Shown piece after piece: positions 1-8,900 of a stretch of 10,156 nucleotides of DNA; position 1 is the first letter of the stretch; the number at the start of each line of letters is the position of its first letter. The stretch lies in assembly GCA_011682595.1 (NCBI GenBank), contig JAACEH010000107.1:1-10156 (forward strand). Reading direction: 5' to 3'. A model generated the notes under the pieces. It was not told the origin of the DNA. It made no database searches and saw only the letters and a program-made list of their open reading frames with translations. Both the position numbers and the translations under genes were made by a program. Source of the DNA: Anaerolineaceae bacterium. GTDB lineage: Bacteria > Planctomycetota > Phycisphaerae > FEN-1346 > JAACEH01.

Positions 1-917
1 TCGCCCGCCAGGGCCGGATGACCGGCCAGGGCCCGGGCCAGAGGCGAGCCGGCCACCACCGACAAGTGCATGCGCAGGCCGACCGCCCGCCGGCCGACCA
101 TCAGGCCGAAGGTCACCGCCCGCAGTTCGTGCAGGCGGGCCCACAGGCTTTCGGCCGCCTTGAGCCTTCGCTCGACCATGGCCAGCTCGGCGGCGGCCTC
201 GTCGGAATCCTCAGCCTCGCGTCGGGCCTCCGCGGCGCGGGCCGCAAACGCCGCTCGGGCCGCCTGGTACTTCGGCTCCAGGTGGCTTAACCACCCGGCC
301 AGGTCCAGTTGCACAAGGACGTCGGCGTCGGCCAGCACCTCTCTCTGGCGAACCGTCAGCCCAATGCCGCGCCGCGCCGCGGCAATCGCCCGCAGCGACT
401 CGCCGCCGCCCAGGGCGACCGTCGGCCCGTCCAGCAGCATCACGTCCGGGGCCCCCTGGCGAACGTAGATGCCCCCGTCGTTCGCCTCGTTGCGGCCGAC
501 GACCCGGCCCGTGTCGAGCCCGCTCACCAGGGTGGCCCGAGTAAGACGGCCGCCCAGACGCGGCGGCGGACCGATGCAGAAAGTCAGTTCGCTGTTCGGG
601 CCGAGTTCCTGGCCCAGCGACAGTCCGGCCAGCCATCGGCGCAACGGGTTCTGCGACGGCTCGAGGTGGGTCACCGCCAAGAGGGCGTCGATACGGGCCA
701 TGACGCGAGACGCTTCGGGGATGTAGACCACCAGCATCTGCCCGGCGGGCGCCTCGGCCAGCGGCCCGGTCACGCGGAGCGGCCGGGCCTTGCGGGACGC
801 TGGCGTCTGAGCCTGCGCAGGGATGCCGCCGAGAAGAAGAACCAGACCGGCGGCAAGGGCCCTGGCCGGCCAGCCGAAGATCACGCTGTACCCTGTCATT
901 TCCGGCGGTTTCCTCAT
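1..917 (-). CDS. Exported protein of unknown function, C-terminus beyond the left edge
   Basis: The frame is open from an ATG at 917 to the window edge, giving 305 visible residues and no stop, so the gene is cut off. An N-terminal hydrophobic stretch (about residues 20-31, ALAAGLVLLLGG) followed by PAQAQ at 33-37 looks like a signal peptide cleaved after Ala36, so the product is probably exported. An alternative ATG at 899 (residue 7) has an AGGA 11 bases upstream and keeps the signal peptide; either start is possible. The mature part begins with a mixed alpha/beta region of about 150 residues, followed by an Ala/Arg/Glu-rich helical stretch at 216-266 that looks like a coiled coil. The overall pattern (a repeated 'VxLDLAGW' then helix then 'GLMVG' and 'SPLARALAG') faintly recalls secreted planctomycete DUF3352-like proteins, but I cannot confirm that. 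It lies 10 bases after the deacetylase stop and is the last visible gene of the operon. Codon use matches its neighbours. Confidence 0.8.
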   Translation of the reverse strand, partial: MRKPPEMTGYSVIFGWPARALAAGLVLLLGGIPAQAQTPASRKARPLRVTGPLAEAPAGQMLVVYIPEASRVMARIDALLAVTHLEPSQNPLRRWLAGLSLGQELGPNSELTFCIGPPPRLGGRLTRATLVSGLDTGRVVGRNEANDGGIYVRQGAPDVMLLDGPTVALGGGESLRAIAAARRGIGLTVRQREVLADADVLVQLDLAGWLSHLEPKYQAARAAFAARAAEARREAEDSDEAAAELAMVERRLKAAESLWARLHELRAVTFGLMVGRRAVGLRMHLSVVAGSPLARALAGHPALAG

Positions 918-927
918 GGTTTCCCGG

Positions 928-1641
928 TTAGAAAACATGGTCGATAGAATCGACGCCCAGCGTTTCGCGGACGGCGAACGGTTCGCCGAACGAGCGGTTG
1001 ATCTGCATGCCCCAGTAGCGGTTGGCTTGCAGCACGTATTGCAGGACGGCCCCCGCCTCGTCGCCGCGGCCCTTCCAGAACTGGCTGCGGTAACATTCGA
1101 CGGCCCGCGTCTTGACCTCGATCTCGCCGGAGATGTCGATGACGAAGGCCACGTCGGCGCTGCGCCGCAGGTGGGTGCAATAGTAGTAGATGACGCGCGG
1201 CGGATAGTGCGGCCGGCCGGCCATCTTCGTCTTGGTCAACTTGGCCTGGAAGCGGGCCTGCTCGGCCAGTTGGGTGGCGGCAGTGTGATCGGGGTGAGCG
1301 TCGAGCCAGTAGGGAATGAAGATGACCCGCGGCCGCAGGGTTCGATAAATTTCCGCCAGTCGCCGCCGGTTGGTCAGCGTGGCCTCCAGTTCGCGGTTCT
1401 TCAGGGCCAGGTTCAGGCGGACCGTCAGGCCGAGAACCCTGGTCGAGGCGGCAGTCTCGCCCTTCCTGGCCGCGGGCGTCCCGAAGGGCGTCGGCTCGCC
1501 GCTGGTGAGGTCGACCACGCCGACCCGCCGCCCGGCGCCGAGCAGTTTGGCCATGGTGCCGCCCATGCCGAGTTCCGCGTCGTCCGGGTGCGGGGCCACG
1601 ACCAGGTAGTCCACCGCCTGGGGCTTGGGTTTGCCGGCCAT
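928..1641 (-). CDS. bshB1: PIG-L/LmbE family deacetylase, BshB1-like
   Basis: The product is 237 residues, the usual length for this family. PIG-L enzymes are zinc-dependent N-deacetylases of GlcNAc-type conjugates; BshB1 removes the acetyl group from GlcNAc-malate in bacillithiol synthesis, in the cytoplasm. The zinc motif APHPDDAELGMGGT is at residues 16-29 (H18, D20 and D21 being the family's metal and catalytic residues) and the second motif HPDH is at 116-119. Other blocks that match what I remember of Bacillus BshB1 are DLTSGE (44-49), PYWLDAHPDH (110-119), the YYY at 152-154, FVIDIS (166-171) and a Y-x-SQF block (184-188). No signal peptide or membrane segment is visible. The start is well supported: AAGGAG lies 9 bases upstream, and the ATG directly abuts the TAA of the preceding gene. 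The family assignment is firm. The bacillithiol role is less certain because no bshA or bshC is in the window; deacetylation of another glycoconjugate made by the nearby glycosyltransferase is the main alternative. Confidence 0.9.
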   Translation of the reverse strand: MAGKPKPQAVDYLVVAPHPDDAELGMGGTMAKLLGAGRRVGVVDLTSGEPTPFGTPAARKGETAASTRVLGLTVRLNLALKNRELEATLTNRRRLAEIYRTLRPRVIFIPYWLDAHPDHTAATQLAEQARFQAKLTKTKMAGRPHYPPRVIYYYCTHLRRSADVAFVIDISGEIEVKTRAVECYRSQFWKGRGDEAGAVLQYVLQANRYWGMQINRSFGEPFAVRETLGVDSIDHVF

Positions 1642-3960
1642 TTACTTTCGCTCCTTGTCGTCCGACAGCAGAATTTTCAGAAAAGGGTTTTGCCGCATCA
1701 GGTAGAAAAGGTGATGGTCGCCCGTCTTCTCGTAGCCGCGAGCGTAGGCTTCGACGGCCTGGTTGAGGTGCCAACTGGCCAGCCAGCGGTTACGGATATC
1801 GAGGCCCGGGTCGCCACGCGAGGTCTGGCGGAGGTCGTCAATGACGATCTCCAGTCGCGGGGCGACCGTCTTCTCGCGCCGCAATTCCAGCAGGGCCAGC
1901 ACCGCTGTGCGAAGCGCTCTTTCGCGGCCGGCCACGGGCCAGACCAGCCGGCCGAGCCGGTCGGGCCTGGTCTTTGGCAAGCGGGCGAACATTTCACCCA
2001 ATTGCTCGGCCGCCGGCCGGGCCATCTCCTCGATCAGCTTCGGGTCGGCGGTCAGGTGGCGGGCGGCCCGCAGCCGGTCGGCGTCCCCCTGCCGCGCGGC
2101 GCCGTGAAAAACAATCCACTCGGCGGTCATCCGGTACAGCGGCAGGCTGCCGGCCAGAAACTTGTATTCGGCGTCCTTCTTTTCGACCAGGGCCTTGATC
2201 AGCGAGTCCGACCGTCCGGCCTGCTTCTTGAAGGCCGCCTGGTGCTTGCCGCGAGTCAGCCGGTTTGCTTCGAGCAGGGCCTGGCGGGGCAATGTCGTAT
2301 CGTAAAACTCCGCCAGCAGGCCAAAGGCGTCGCGCATGGCCCCCAGCACCTGGCGGGCCTTGCGGTCGTCATCGGGGTTGTTGTCGAACAGTTTGCCGGC
2401 CGCCTGTTGAGCAACGTTGCGAATCGAGGCCGCCGGCCTCATGTGACGGCCCAGCGCCTCCAGGGCCCGGCCCGCATCGCCAACGGTGTTCAGGTCGCCG
2501 ATCACTCCGTAAAGCCGCTGGCATTTCTGGTGCGTGTCCGGCTTGGGTTGCCGCAGCTCCTTGCTCATCGCAGCCAGGGCCGACTCGAAGAACTTGATGC
2601 CCTTGCGATAGGGGGCCTTGAACGTGTTGGCCGACGGCTCCCCCGCCTTGTACAGATCGCCCACTCGCCAGGCCAGCCATTGCAGCGGGCCGCGCAGGCG
2701 ATTGGCCTCCTGCCGCATCTTATCATCGGGCGGCTTGCTCATCTGCCCGTCGATCCACTCCATGCCCAGCCACAGGTTGGCCCGGGTCGACTCGGCCAGC
2801 GGCAGGGCCTCGATCCGGCGGCGGACCCGGTCGTCACGTTCTATCTGCTTGATCCGGCCATAGCCGCCCTGGCGTTCATCGGGATTGTCGAGTCGCTTCA
2901 GGGCGCCCAGCAGTCGTTCGAGCATCCTCTTGCGGTACTGCCCGGAGCCGATCTTGCCGGCCCCGAGCGATTCGGCCGTCTCGAGGGCCGTCCGCGTCCG
3001 GTCCAGCAGCACCTGGGCCAGCGGACGGACGCGCTCGACAGGGATGCCGAGCTTCGCCTGGTCGAGGTACTGGACGAGCAGGCCGGAAATCTCGCCCTGG
3101 GACTCTCCGAGCCGGAGGGCCCTTTGCCGCAGCCGGTCGATCTCGGCCAGGGTTTTCTTTTCGGCCTCCCGCGGGTCGGGCGGCAAGGGCGGCAAGCCGC
3201 CGGTCCGGGCATAGTCAAGGGCCTGGCGAATCCGCTGCAGGTCCCCGGCCAGCCGGCCCAACTCGCCGTGGCCCATCTGCATCCGGCCGTCGGCAATGCG
3301 GCGAGCCATGTCGGTCAGGCTGTTGGCCGCCCCGCGGCCGCGGTCCAGCGTCACAGTGCCGCGGTCGCCAGTGGCGCCCCTGGCCTGGCGGGCCTCTTCA
3401 ATCTTGGGCAGTTCGGCCAGCAGGGCGTCGATCAGGTCGGCGTTGTGCACCAGGAGCATACCGGCCAGGCCGTACCGGGCCCGCTCGCTCTGGCCGTCCT
3501 CGCGGTCCGAGCGCTGCAGGAGGTTGCGGGCCATGATGCGGACGGCCCGTTTGCAGTCGTCGGACTTCGAGGCCAGTCCCCAGCCGCCCTTGGTCATCGA
3601 CTCCATGCGGGCGATCTCGTCGTCGAGTTGTTTCAGCAGCCGCTTCTGGTAGCTGACCTGCCAGGTGATTTTGCGGCCGCGATAATCGCGATACCCCAGA
3701 CTGTGGCGGTAATATTCGATCTTGCGGCGAAGCCTCTCTTTCTCGGCCGGGTTGGTCTCCTCGGCGAGGCGTTCCTGGGCTTCTTCCATAAGATTGGTGT
3801 TCTTTTCGCGCCGATCCTGGGCCTCCGCGGGTGAGGCGGCCACAGCCGCCACCGTCAAAGCCAGGGCCGCCATCCAACAGAACGGCAGGCAACGGGCAAA
3901 GCAAAGTCGCTCCGCGCCAAGACGAGCCGGAATGGGCTGGATGCTTGCGGCCATGGTCAT
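1642..3960 (-). CDS. Large secreted, mostly helical protein of unknown function
   Basis: The product is 772 residues and I recognise no family. The first 48 residues look like a signal peptide: a basic segment (R13, R19, R23), a hydrophobic core at about 30-42 (MAALALTVAAVAA) and an AEAQ cleavage site with A47 at position -1. The mature protein is rich in Arg, Lys, Glu, Leu and Ala and looks almost wholly alpha-helical. A likely coiled coil covers about 53-120, and a short proline-rich linker (LPPLPPDP) lies near 254-261. No enzyme motif, cysteine pattern, TPR consensus or C-terminal membrane anchor stands out. The ATG at 3960 is preferred over a longer frame reaching 4131 because it forms an ATGA overlap with the glycosyltransferase stop, has GAGGG 7 bases upstream, and gives a proper signal peptide; ATG 3954 is a close second. 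Its TAA abuts the deacetylase ATG, so the two are translationally coupled. A structural or scaffold role in the envelope is only a guess. Confidence 0.85.
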   Translation of the reverse strand: MTMAASIQPIPARLGAERLCFARCLPFCWMAALALTVAAVAASPAEAQDRREKNTNLMEEAQERLAEETNPAEKERLRRKIEYYRHSLGYRDYRGRKITWQVSYQKRLLKQLDDEIARMESMTKGGWGLASKSDDCKRAVRIMARNLLQRSDREDGQSERARYGLAGMLLVHNADLIDALLAELPKIEEARQARGATGDRGTVTLDRGRGAANSLTDMARRIADGRMQMGHGELGRLAGDLQRIRQALDYARTGGLPPLPPDPREAEKKTLAEIDRLRQRALRLGESQGEISGLLVQYLDQAKLGIPVERVRPLAQVLLDRTRTALETAESLGAGKIGSGQYRKRMLERLLGALKRLDNPDERQGGYGRIKQIERDDRVRRRIEALPLAESTRANLWLGMEWIDGQMSKPPDDKMRQEANRLRGPLQWLAWRVGDLYKAGEPSANTFKAPYRKGIKFFESALAAMSKELRQPKPDTHQKCQRLYGVIGDLNTVGDAGRALEALGRHMRPAASIRNVAQQAAGKLFDNNPDDDRKARQVLGAMRDAFGLLAEFYDTTLPRQALLEANRLTRGKHQAAFKKQAGRSDSLIKALVEKKDAEYKFLAGSLPLYRMTAEWIVFHGAARQGDADRLRAARHLTADPKLIEEMARPAAEQLGEMFARLPKTRPDRLGRLVWPVAGRERALRTAVLALLELRREKTVAPRLEIVIDDLRQTSRGDPGLDIRNRWLASWHLNQAVEAYARGYEKTGDHHLFYLMRQNPFLKILLSDDKERK

Positions 3961-5132
3961 TCCGCTGCCCTCTTGCGGCGCAGCGCCTCGTGGTAAACCT
4001 CTTCTATGCAATCGACCATGCGGTTGTGATCGAACTGCCGGCGGCAGATTTCGCGGCCCCGTTCCCCCATTCGCCGGCGCATCATCTTGTCCGAAAGCAG
4101 CGTGTCCATGGCCCGGGCCAGCCCCCGCCAATCCTTCGGCGCGACAAGCAGGCCGGTCTCGCCCGGATGGACCACCTCGGGGGCCCCGTCCACATCATAG
4201 CTGACAACCGGCCGGCTGCAAAGAAGGGCTTGCGGCAGGACGCGGGCCAGCCCTTCGCGCAGCGAGGCGTGAACCAGGATGTCGGCGGCGTGAATCAGCG
4301 AGGGCACTTCCTCCGGGGGAACCAGCCCGGCGAAACGAACCCGCCGGCGGATGCCCAGCCGGTCGGTCAGGTGCTCCAGCTTGTGTCGCAACAGACCGTC
4401 GCCGACCAGCAGGAGGTAGGCCGTGGGGTGGTGCTCGACCAGTTGGGCGAACCCCCGCAGCACGTCGGCGTGGCCCTTGAGATGGAAGAGCCGGGCCACC
4501 TTGATGATGACCGTCGCCTCGGGTGGCAGATCGTGCTTCTCGCGCACGCGACCCACGGGTTCGTCCGGGTTGAGGAACCGCTGAACCTCCATCCCCGAGT
4601 AGACGGTGGTGAACTTCTCCCGCGGGGCGACGCCCGCGGCGACAGCTTGCTCGGTCATGGCCTCACAGACGCTGATGATGTGGTCGGTCACCCGGGCCAT
4701 GCGCCGCTCCAGAAAGGTATAGAAGCAGCGAACCGGGGCCGCCTGGCAGGCGTGAAACGACTGGCCGTGAATCGTATGGACGACAAGTGAACCGGGGCAG
4801 GTCCGGTGTGCCGCCCGGCGGCCGAGGATTCCCGCCTTCGAGGAGTGGGTGTGGACGACCTCGGGCTGCAAGCGGCTGAGCCGGCGGCCCAGTTGCCGCA
4901 AGGCCTGCCAGTCGCGCAGGGGATTGACGCTGCGGACCAGCGAGGGAACCGTTTCGAAGACCAGCTTCGGATTCGCTTCGGCCCGCTGGACCAGCGAGCC
5001 CTCGGGCCCGCTGGTCGGCCCGGAAAGCAGCGTCACCTGGTACCCGCGGTCGGCCTGGCCTTCGCAGGTCAGCAGCGTGTTCTCCATGGCCCCGCCGAGG
5101 ATCATGCGGGTGATGAGGTGAACGATTTTCAT
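3957..5132 (-). CDS. GT4 family (GT-B fold) glycosyltransferase
   Basis: The product is 391 residues, a normal GT4 length. Such enzymes transfer a sugar from a nucleotide-sugar to a glycan, lipid or small-molecule acceptor at the cytoplasmic side of the membrane. The N-terminal Rossmann domain starts MKIVHLITRMILGGA (1-15), with the Gly-rich turn of GT-B enzymes, and HTHSSKAGILGRRAA (94-108) is typical of capsule and exopolysaccharide GT4s. The donor-binding half has KVARLFHLKGH (211-221), LLVGDG (241-246) and the donor-site block REGLARVLPQAL (292-303). In the usual EX7E motif the first Glu is E293, but the second position is Gln301. The start at 5132 gives an ATGA overlap with truA and places the canonical N-terminus at residue 1; an in-frame extension to 5195 lies within truA. 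Its stop overlaps the next start by 4 bases. It lacks the N-terminal pattern I remember for BshA, so I do not assign it to bacillithiol synthesis. The substrate is unknown. Confidence 0.9.
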   Translation of the reverse strand: MKIVHLITRMILGGAMENTLLTCEGQADRGYQVTLLSGPTSGPEGSLVQRAEANPKLVFETVPSLVRSVNPLRDWQALRQLGRRLSRLQPEVVHTHSSKAGILGRRAAHRTCPGSLVVHTIHGQSFHACQAAPVRCFYTFLERRMARVTDHIISVCEAMTEQAVAAGVAPREKFTTVYSGMEVQRFLNPDEPVGRVREKHDLPPEATVIIKVARLFHLKGHADVLRGFAQLVEHHPTAYLLLVGDGLLRHKLEHLTDRLGIRRRVRFAGLVPPEEVPSLIHAADILVHASLREGLARVLPQALLCSRPVVSYDVDGAPEVVHPGETGLLVAPKDWRGLARAMDTLLSDKMMRRRMGERGREICRRQFDHNRMVDCIEEVYHEALRRKRAAE

Positions 5133-5917
5133 GACTGTCCGTTCCGGCCGCGCGAAGCACCCAGCGCCGCGGCCTCGTCGTAGAAGACCTGCCACAGGGT
5201 TAAACCGTGGGCCGGCGCCGTGGGACCGGCCTTTCGGCGGTCGCGCGACTCGAGGATCCGCTGAATCTCCTCCGCAGGCCAGCGGCCACGCGCGATCTCG
5301 AGCAGCGTCCCGACGATGTTGCGGACCATGTTGTAAAGAAAGCCGTCGCCCTCGACCTCGAACCAGACCCGCGAGCCGTCGCGCCGCAAGTCGAGCCGAC
5401 GAATGGTCCGCACCGTCGATTTGCGCGGCCGGCTACCGGTAGTCTCGAAGGCCTTGAAGTCGTGCCGGCCGACCAGCAGCGCCGCGGCGCTGCGGGCTGC
5501 CCGGAGGTCGAACGGCCGATGGAAGTGGTAAGTATAGGCCGCCAGGTCGAAGGGCGGCTTCTCGGCGTCGGCCCAGACCGAGTAGCGGTAGTGCTTGCCC
5601 AGGGCGTCATGGGTGGCGTGGAACTCGGGGCCGACCTGGTCAATGCGGCGAATCACGATGTCGGGGCCCAGCCGGCTGTTGACCGCCCGGCGCAGGCGGC
5701 CGGTCTCGATGGTGCTGGCGGTGCGAAAGTTGGCCACTTGGCCGCGGGCGTGCACGCCGGCGTCGGTGCGGCCAGCGGCCACCAGGGCGACGTCGGTCCG
5801 GGTGATCGGCGACAGGACGCGACGCAACTGGCCCTCGACGGTGCGCAGCCCCGGCTGGTACTGCCAGCCGTGATAGCCCGAACCGTCATAGGCGATAATC
5901 AGTCTGAGGTTTCGCAC
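5129..5917 (-). CDS. truA: tRNA pseudouridine(38-40) synthase TruA
   Basis: TruA converts uridines 38-40 in the anticodon stem-loop of many tRNAs to pseudouridine in the cytoplasm; it works as a homodimer. With the GTG start at 5917 the product is 262 residues, close to the normal length. It shows the family N-terminus (LRLIIAYDGSGYHGWQ, residues 4-19), the catalytic motif GRTDAGVHA (49-57) with nucleophile Asp52, the HYRYSVW block, and the C-terminal FLYNMVRNIVGTLLEI motif. The start is uncertain. GTG 5917 matches where TruA proteins usually begin (MRNL..), while a TTG at 5956 would add 13 residues (to 275) and form a TTGA overlap with the kinase stop, resembling the other overlaps in this operon. 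Neither has a clear ribosome binding site. The gene is the housekeeping member of the cluster; its stop overlaps the glycosyltransferase ATG by 4 bases, so the downstream genes probably depend on its translation. Confidence 0.96.
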   Translation of the reverse strand: MRNLRLIIAYDGSGYHGWQYQPGLRTVEGQLRRVLSPITRTDVALVAAGRTDAGVHARGQVANFRTASTIETGRLRRAVNSRLGPDIVIRRIDQVGPEFHATHDALGKHYRYSVWADAEKPPFDLAAYTYHFHRPFDLRAARSAAALLVGRHDFKAFETTGSRPRKSTVRTIRRLDLRRDGSRVWFEVEGDGFLYNMVRNIVGTLLEIARGRWPAEEIQRILESRDRRKAGPTAPAHGLTLWQVFYDEAAALGASRGRNGQS

Positions 5918-5952
5918 GATTGGTGAGAGTGTACCGCTCGGGCGACGCCGAT

Positions 5953-8900
5953 TCAAGTGTCGCCGCCGTCGGGGGCGTCGTCCAACATGCGGCGGACCGT
6001 CATGGCCAGGGCATTGGGACTGAAGGGCTTGGTCAGCAGGTTGACCTCGGGATCGATGTCGCGGCGGTCTATAACGGCGTTGGCCGTGTAGCCGGTGATG
6101 TAGAGGACCCGCAGGCCCGGCCTTGCGTCTCGCAGCCGGTCGGCCAGTTCCGGTCCCTGCATCTGTGGCATGACGATGTCGGTGATCAGCATGTGAATGT
6201 CGCCCCGGTAGTGCTCGCCCAGGGGAATCGCCTCGTCGGCCCGGCCCGCTTCCAACACCGTGTAACCCTGCGAGCGCAACACCCGGACGATCAGTTGCCG
6301 CACCGTCTCCTCGTCCTCGGCCACCAGGATGGTCTCGCTGCCCCGGTGTGACGGTGCAACGGAATCGAGTTGCGGGGCCGTCTCGGCCTCTTCGGCCACC
6401 TGGGGAAGGAATATCTTGACGGTTGTTCCCTGGCCCGGTTCGCTGTAAACGTAGAGCGAGCCGCCGCTCTGCCTGTAAACAATCGACAAGCCCAGCCCGG
6501 TGCCTTTGCCGACTTCCTTGGTGGTGAAGAAGGGCTCGAAGACACGTTCCCGGGTAGCCTTGTCCATGCCGACCCCGGTATCGCTCACGGCCAGCATGAT
6601 GTGTGGCCCCGGGGCCAGTTCCGATCTGGTTTGGACGGGGACGTCATCGGGTGCAATGTTGGTCGTCTCGATGGTCAGCCGCCCGCCCTCGGGCATCGCG
6701 TCGCGAGCGTTGATGGCCAGGTTCATGATGGCTTGTTCGACCTGCGAACGGTCGGCCCTGACGTTGCCCAGTTGCGGATCGGTCAGCACCTTGATCTCGA
6801 TGTCTTCGCCGATGATGCGGGCCAGCGGGTTCTGCATCTCGGTGATGACCTCATTGAGGTTGATGACCAGCGGGCGCAGCACCTGGCGACGGCTGAAGGT
6901 CAGGAGCTGGTTGGTCAGTCTCTCGGCCCGCGCGGCGGCGTTGCGGATCTCCCGCAGCGACTCACCCAGCGGATCGCCCTCGCGGAGCTCCGCCAGCAAC
7001 AGGTCGCTGTAGCCCTTGATGACGGTCAACTGGTTGTTGAAATCGTGGGCCACCCCGCCGGCCAGTCGGCCCACGGCCTCCATCTTCTGCGCTTGGAGCA
7101 GTTGCGCTTCGAGTTGTTCTTTTTCGGTGATGTCCCGGAAAGAGACGACAATTCCGCCGGGAGACATCTGGTCCACATGGACCTCGAAAACTCCTCTGAT
7201 CCCCCCGTGGTCGTAGGGGAATTCGTCGGTGTGCCACGGGATCCCGCTTCCGGCCACCTCGCGATAACGGTCCGGCAGGTCGGTCTCGGCCAGCCCGGGG
7301 AAGGCTTCCTCGATGGCCAGGCCGACAAACTGATTGCAGTCCGTGCCAAGAATCTCGTTGGCCGCCGGATTGGCGCTGACCAGGACAAGCTGCCCCTCGC
7401 TGCTGAGTTCGTAGACCAACATTCCCAGAGGCGACGATTCGACGATATTGCGGAATCGAGTCTCCGATTCCCGGAGGGTCTGTTCGGCCCGCCTGCGTTC
7501 CAGGGCGTTGGCGAATATGTCGCCCACCGTCCCCAGCAGCGAGATGACTTCCGGGGGCCAGGTCCTTTCCCGCCTCACCGAGTCGAAGCCCACAAACCCG
7601 ACCAGCGAGCCGCCGAGGACCATGGGCACGAGCATCAGCGACTGAATGCCCTCGTGTTGGAATTCCTTTTTCTCGGCGCTGCCCTCCGGCAAGTCGGCCA
7701 CACGAGAAACAAGCATGGTCTCAAAGCGCCTGAGCTTGGCCATCATCAGCCGGTACTCGTCGCTGGCCAGGCCCTGCAATCGGCCGATGTGCGGCTGGAT
7801 ACCCTCGTCGCACCATTCGTGCGTGTTGTCCATCTTCGTTGTATCGTCGCGGAACCGAAAGACGTAGCTTCTGTCGACGCCGACAAAGCGGCCGAGCCTG
7901 GCCAGGGCCTTGTCTATTGCGGGATCGACCTCCTCAGCCGGCAGGTTGATGAACTCGGTCGACATGGTGGCAATAAGTTTCTCCAGGTTCATCCGCTGCC
8001 GAAGCGCCTCTTCGGCCTGCTTGCGCTTGGTGATGTCGACGGCGAAAACGACTGTGCCGCGGACACCTTCGCCGGCCGCCAGGGGCGACATTGAGACCTG
8101 CACCGGAAACGCCGAGCCGTCCTTGCGGCGGGCCCGGGTCTCGAAGTTTGCCGACCGCCCCCGGCCGACACACTCGGCCACCTGCTGACGCCGGCGGTCG
8201 TCGAAATCGAGTATCCGCTCCAGAAACAGGGTCTGCAACTGGCCCGCCTCGTAGCCGCACAACCGCGAGGCCGCCGGGTTGGCATAGACGATGCGGCCCT
8301 CGAGGTCGGTGGCCAGGGCCACCTGGTCGATGTTCTCGATCATGCTCGAGACCAGGGCCAACTGCTGCGAGAGTTCGTGACGGGTGAAGGCCTCGTCGAG
8401 ATTCAACTCGGTCTCGAAAGTGTCGGCGTTCTTCCGCGTCACCTCGATGAAACCCGTGTCGATGTTGCCGGGAATGTTGATGATGCCCCGGCGATAACCG
8501 GTGGTCAGCGATCCGTGGTTGTAGGTATAGAGCATCTGGAAGGCCAGGTAAGTGAAGGCCGCCCTTTTCTGGCAGAAGGCCACGTCGATGGCCCGGGTGC
8601 GGAGGTGCTTCAGTTGTGGCTCGTCGGCATCGACGCAAACCAGGCTGACGCTCTCCTGACGGCCGGCCTTTTCCAGGGCCAGGGCCGCCCCGGGACCGCT
8701 GTTGCCGTCGAAGCCGGCGATGCCCTTGAGGTCGGGATGCTTCTTCAGGTACGAGGCGACGATTGCCCTGGCCTTGTCGAAGCGCACGTCCAGGTCGTCT
8801 TCGGGACCGAGAAGCTGTATCTTCGGATAGTGGGAAATCCGGTCCATGAAGCCGCGAAACCCCGACTCCATGTTCTGCAGGCCGCGCATGCCCAGCATCA

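Noticed and set aside
823..3834. A 1003-residue open frame on the plus strand
   Set aside because: It lies antisense to three well supported minus-strand genes, has no ribosome binding site or family motif, and is rich in Gly, Gln, Pro and Arg as expected for the shadow of a high-GC gene.
3961..4131. Longer N-terminus (57 more residues) for the 772-residue exported protein
   Set aside because: The extra part lies inside the glycosyltransferase gene, is Gly/Pro/Arg-rich shadow sequence, and would bury the signal peptide. ATG 3960 has a ribosome binding site and an ATGA overlap.
3957..5132. BshA (GlcNAc-malate synthase) for the glycosyltransferase, suggested by the BshB1-like gene nearby
   Set aside because: The N-terminus and the HTHSSKAGILGR block match exopolysaccharide-type GT4 enzymes and not the BshA pattern I remember.
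6370..8094. A 574-residue open frame on the plus strand (and another at 8377-9381)
   Set aside because: Both are antisense to the hybrid kinase, whose PAS, GAF and kinase motifs are clear. Their composition is that of GC-driven shadows.
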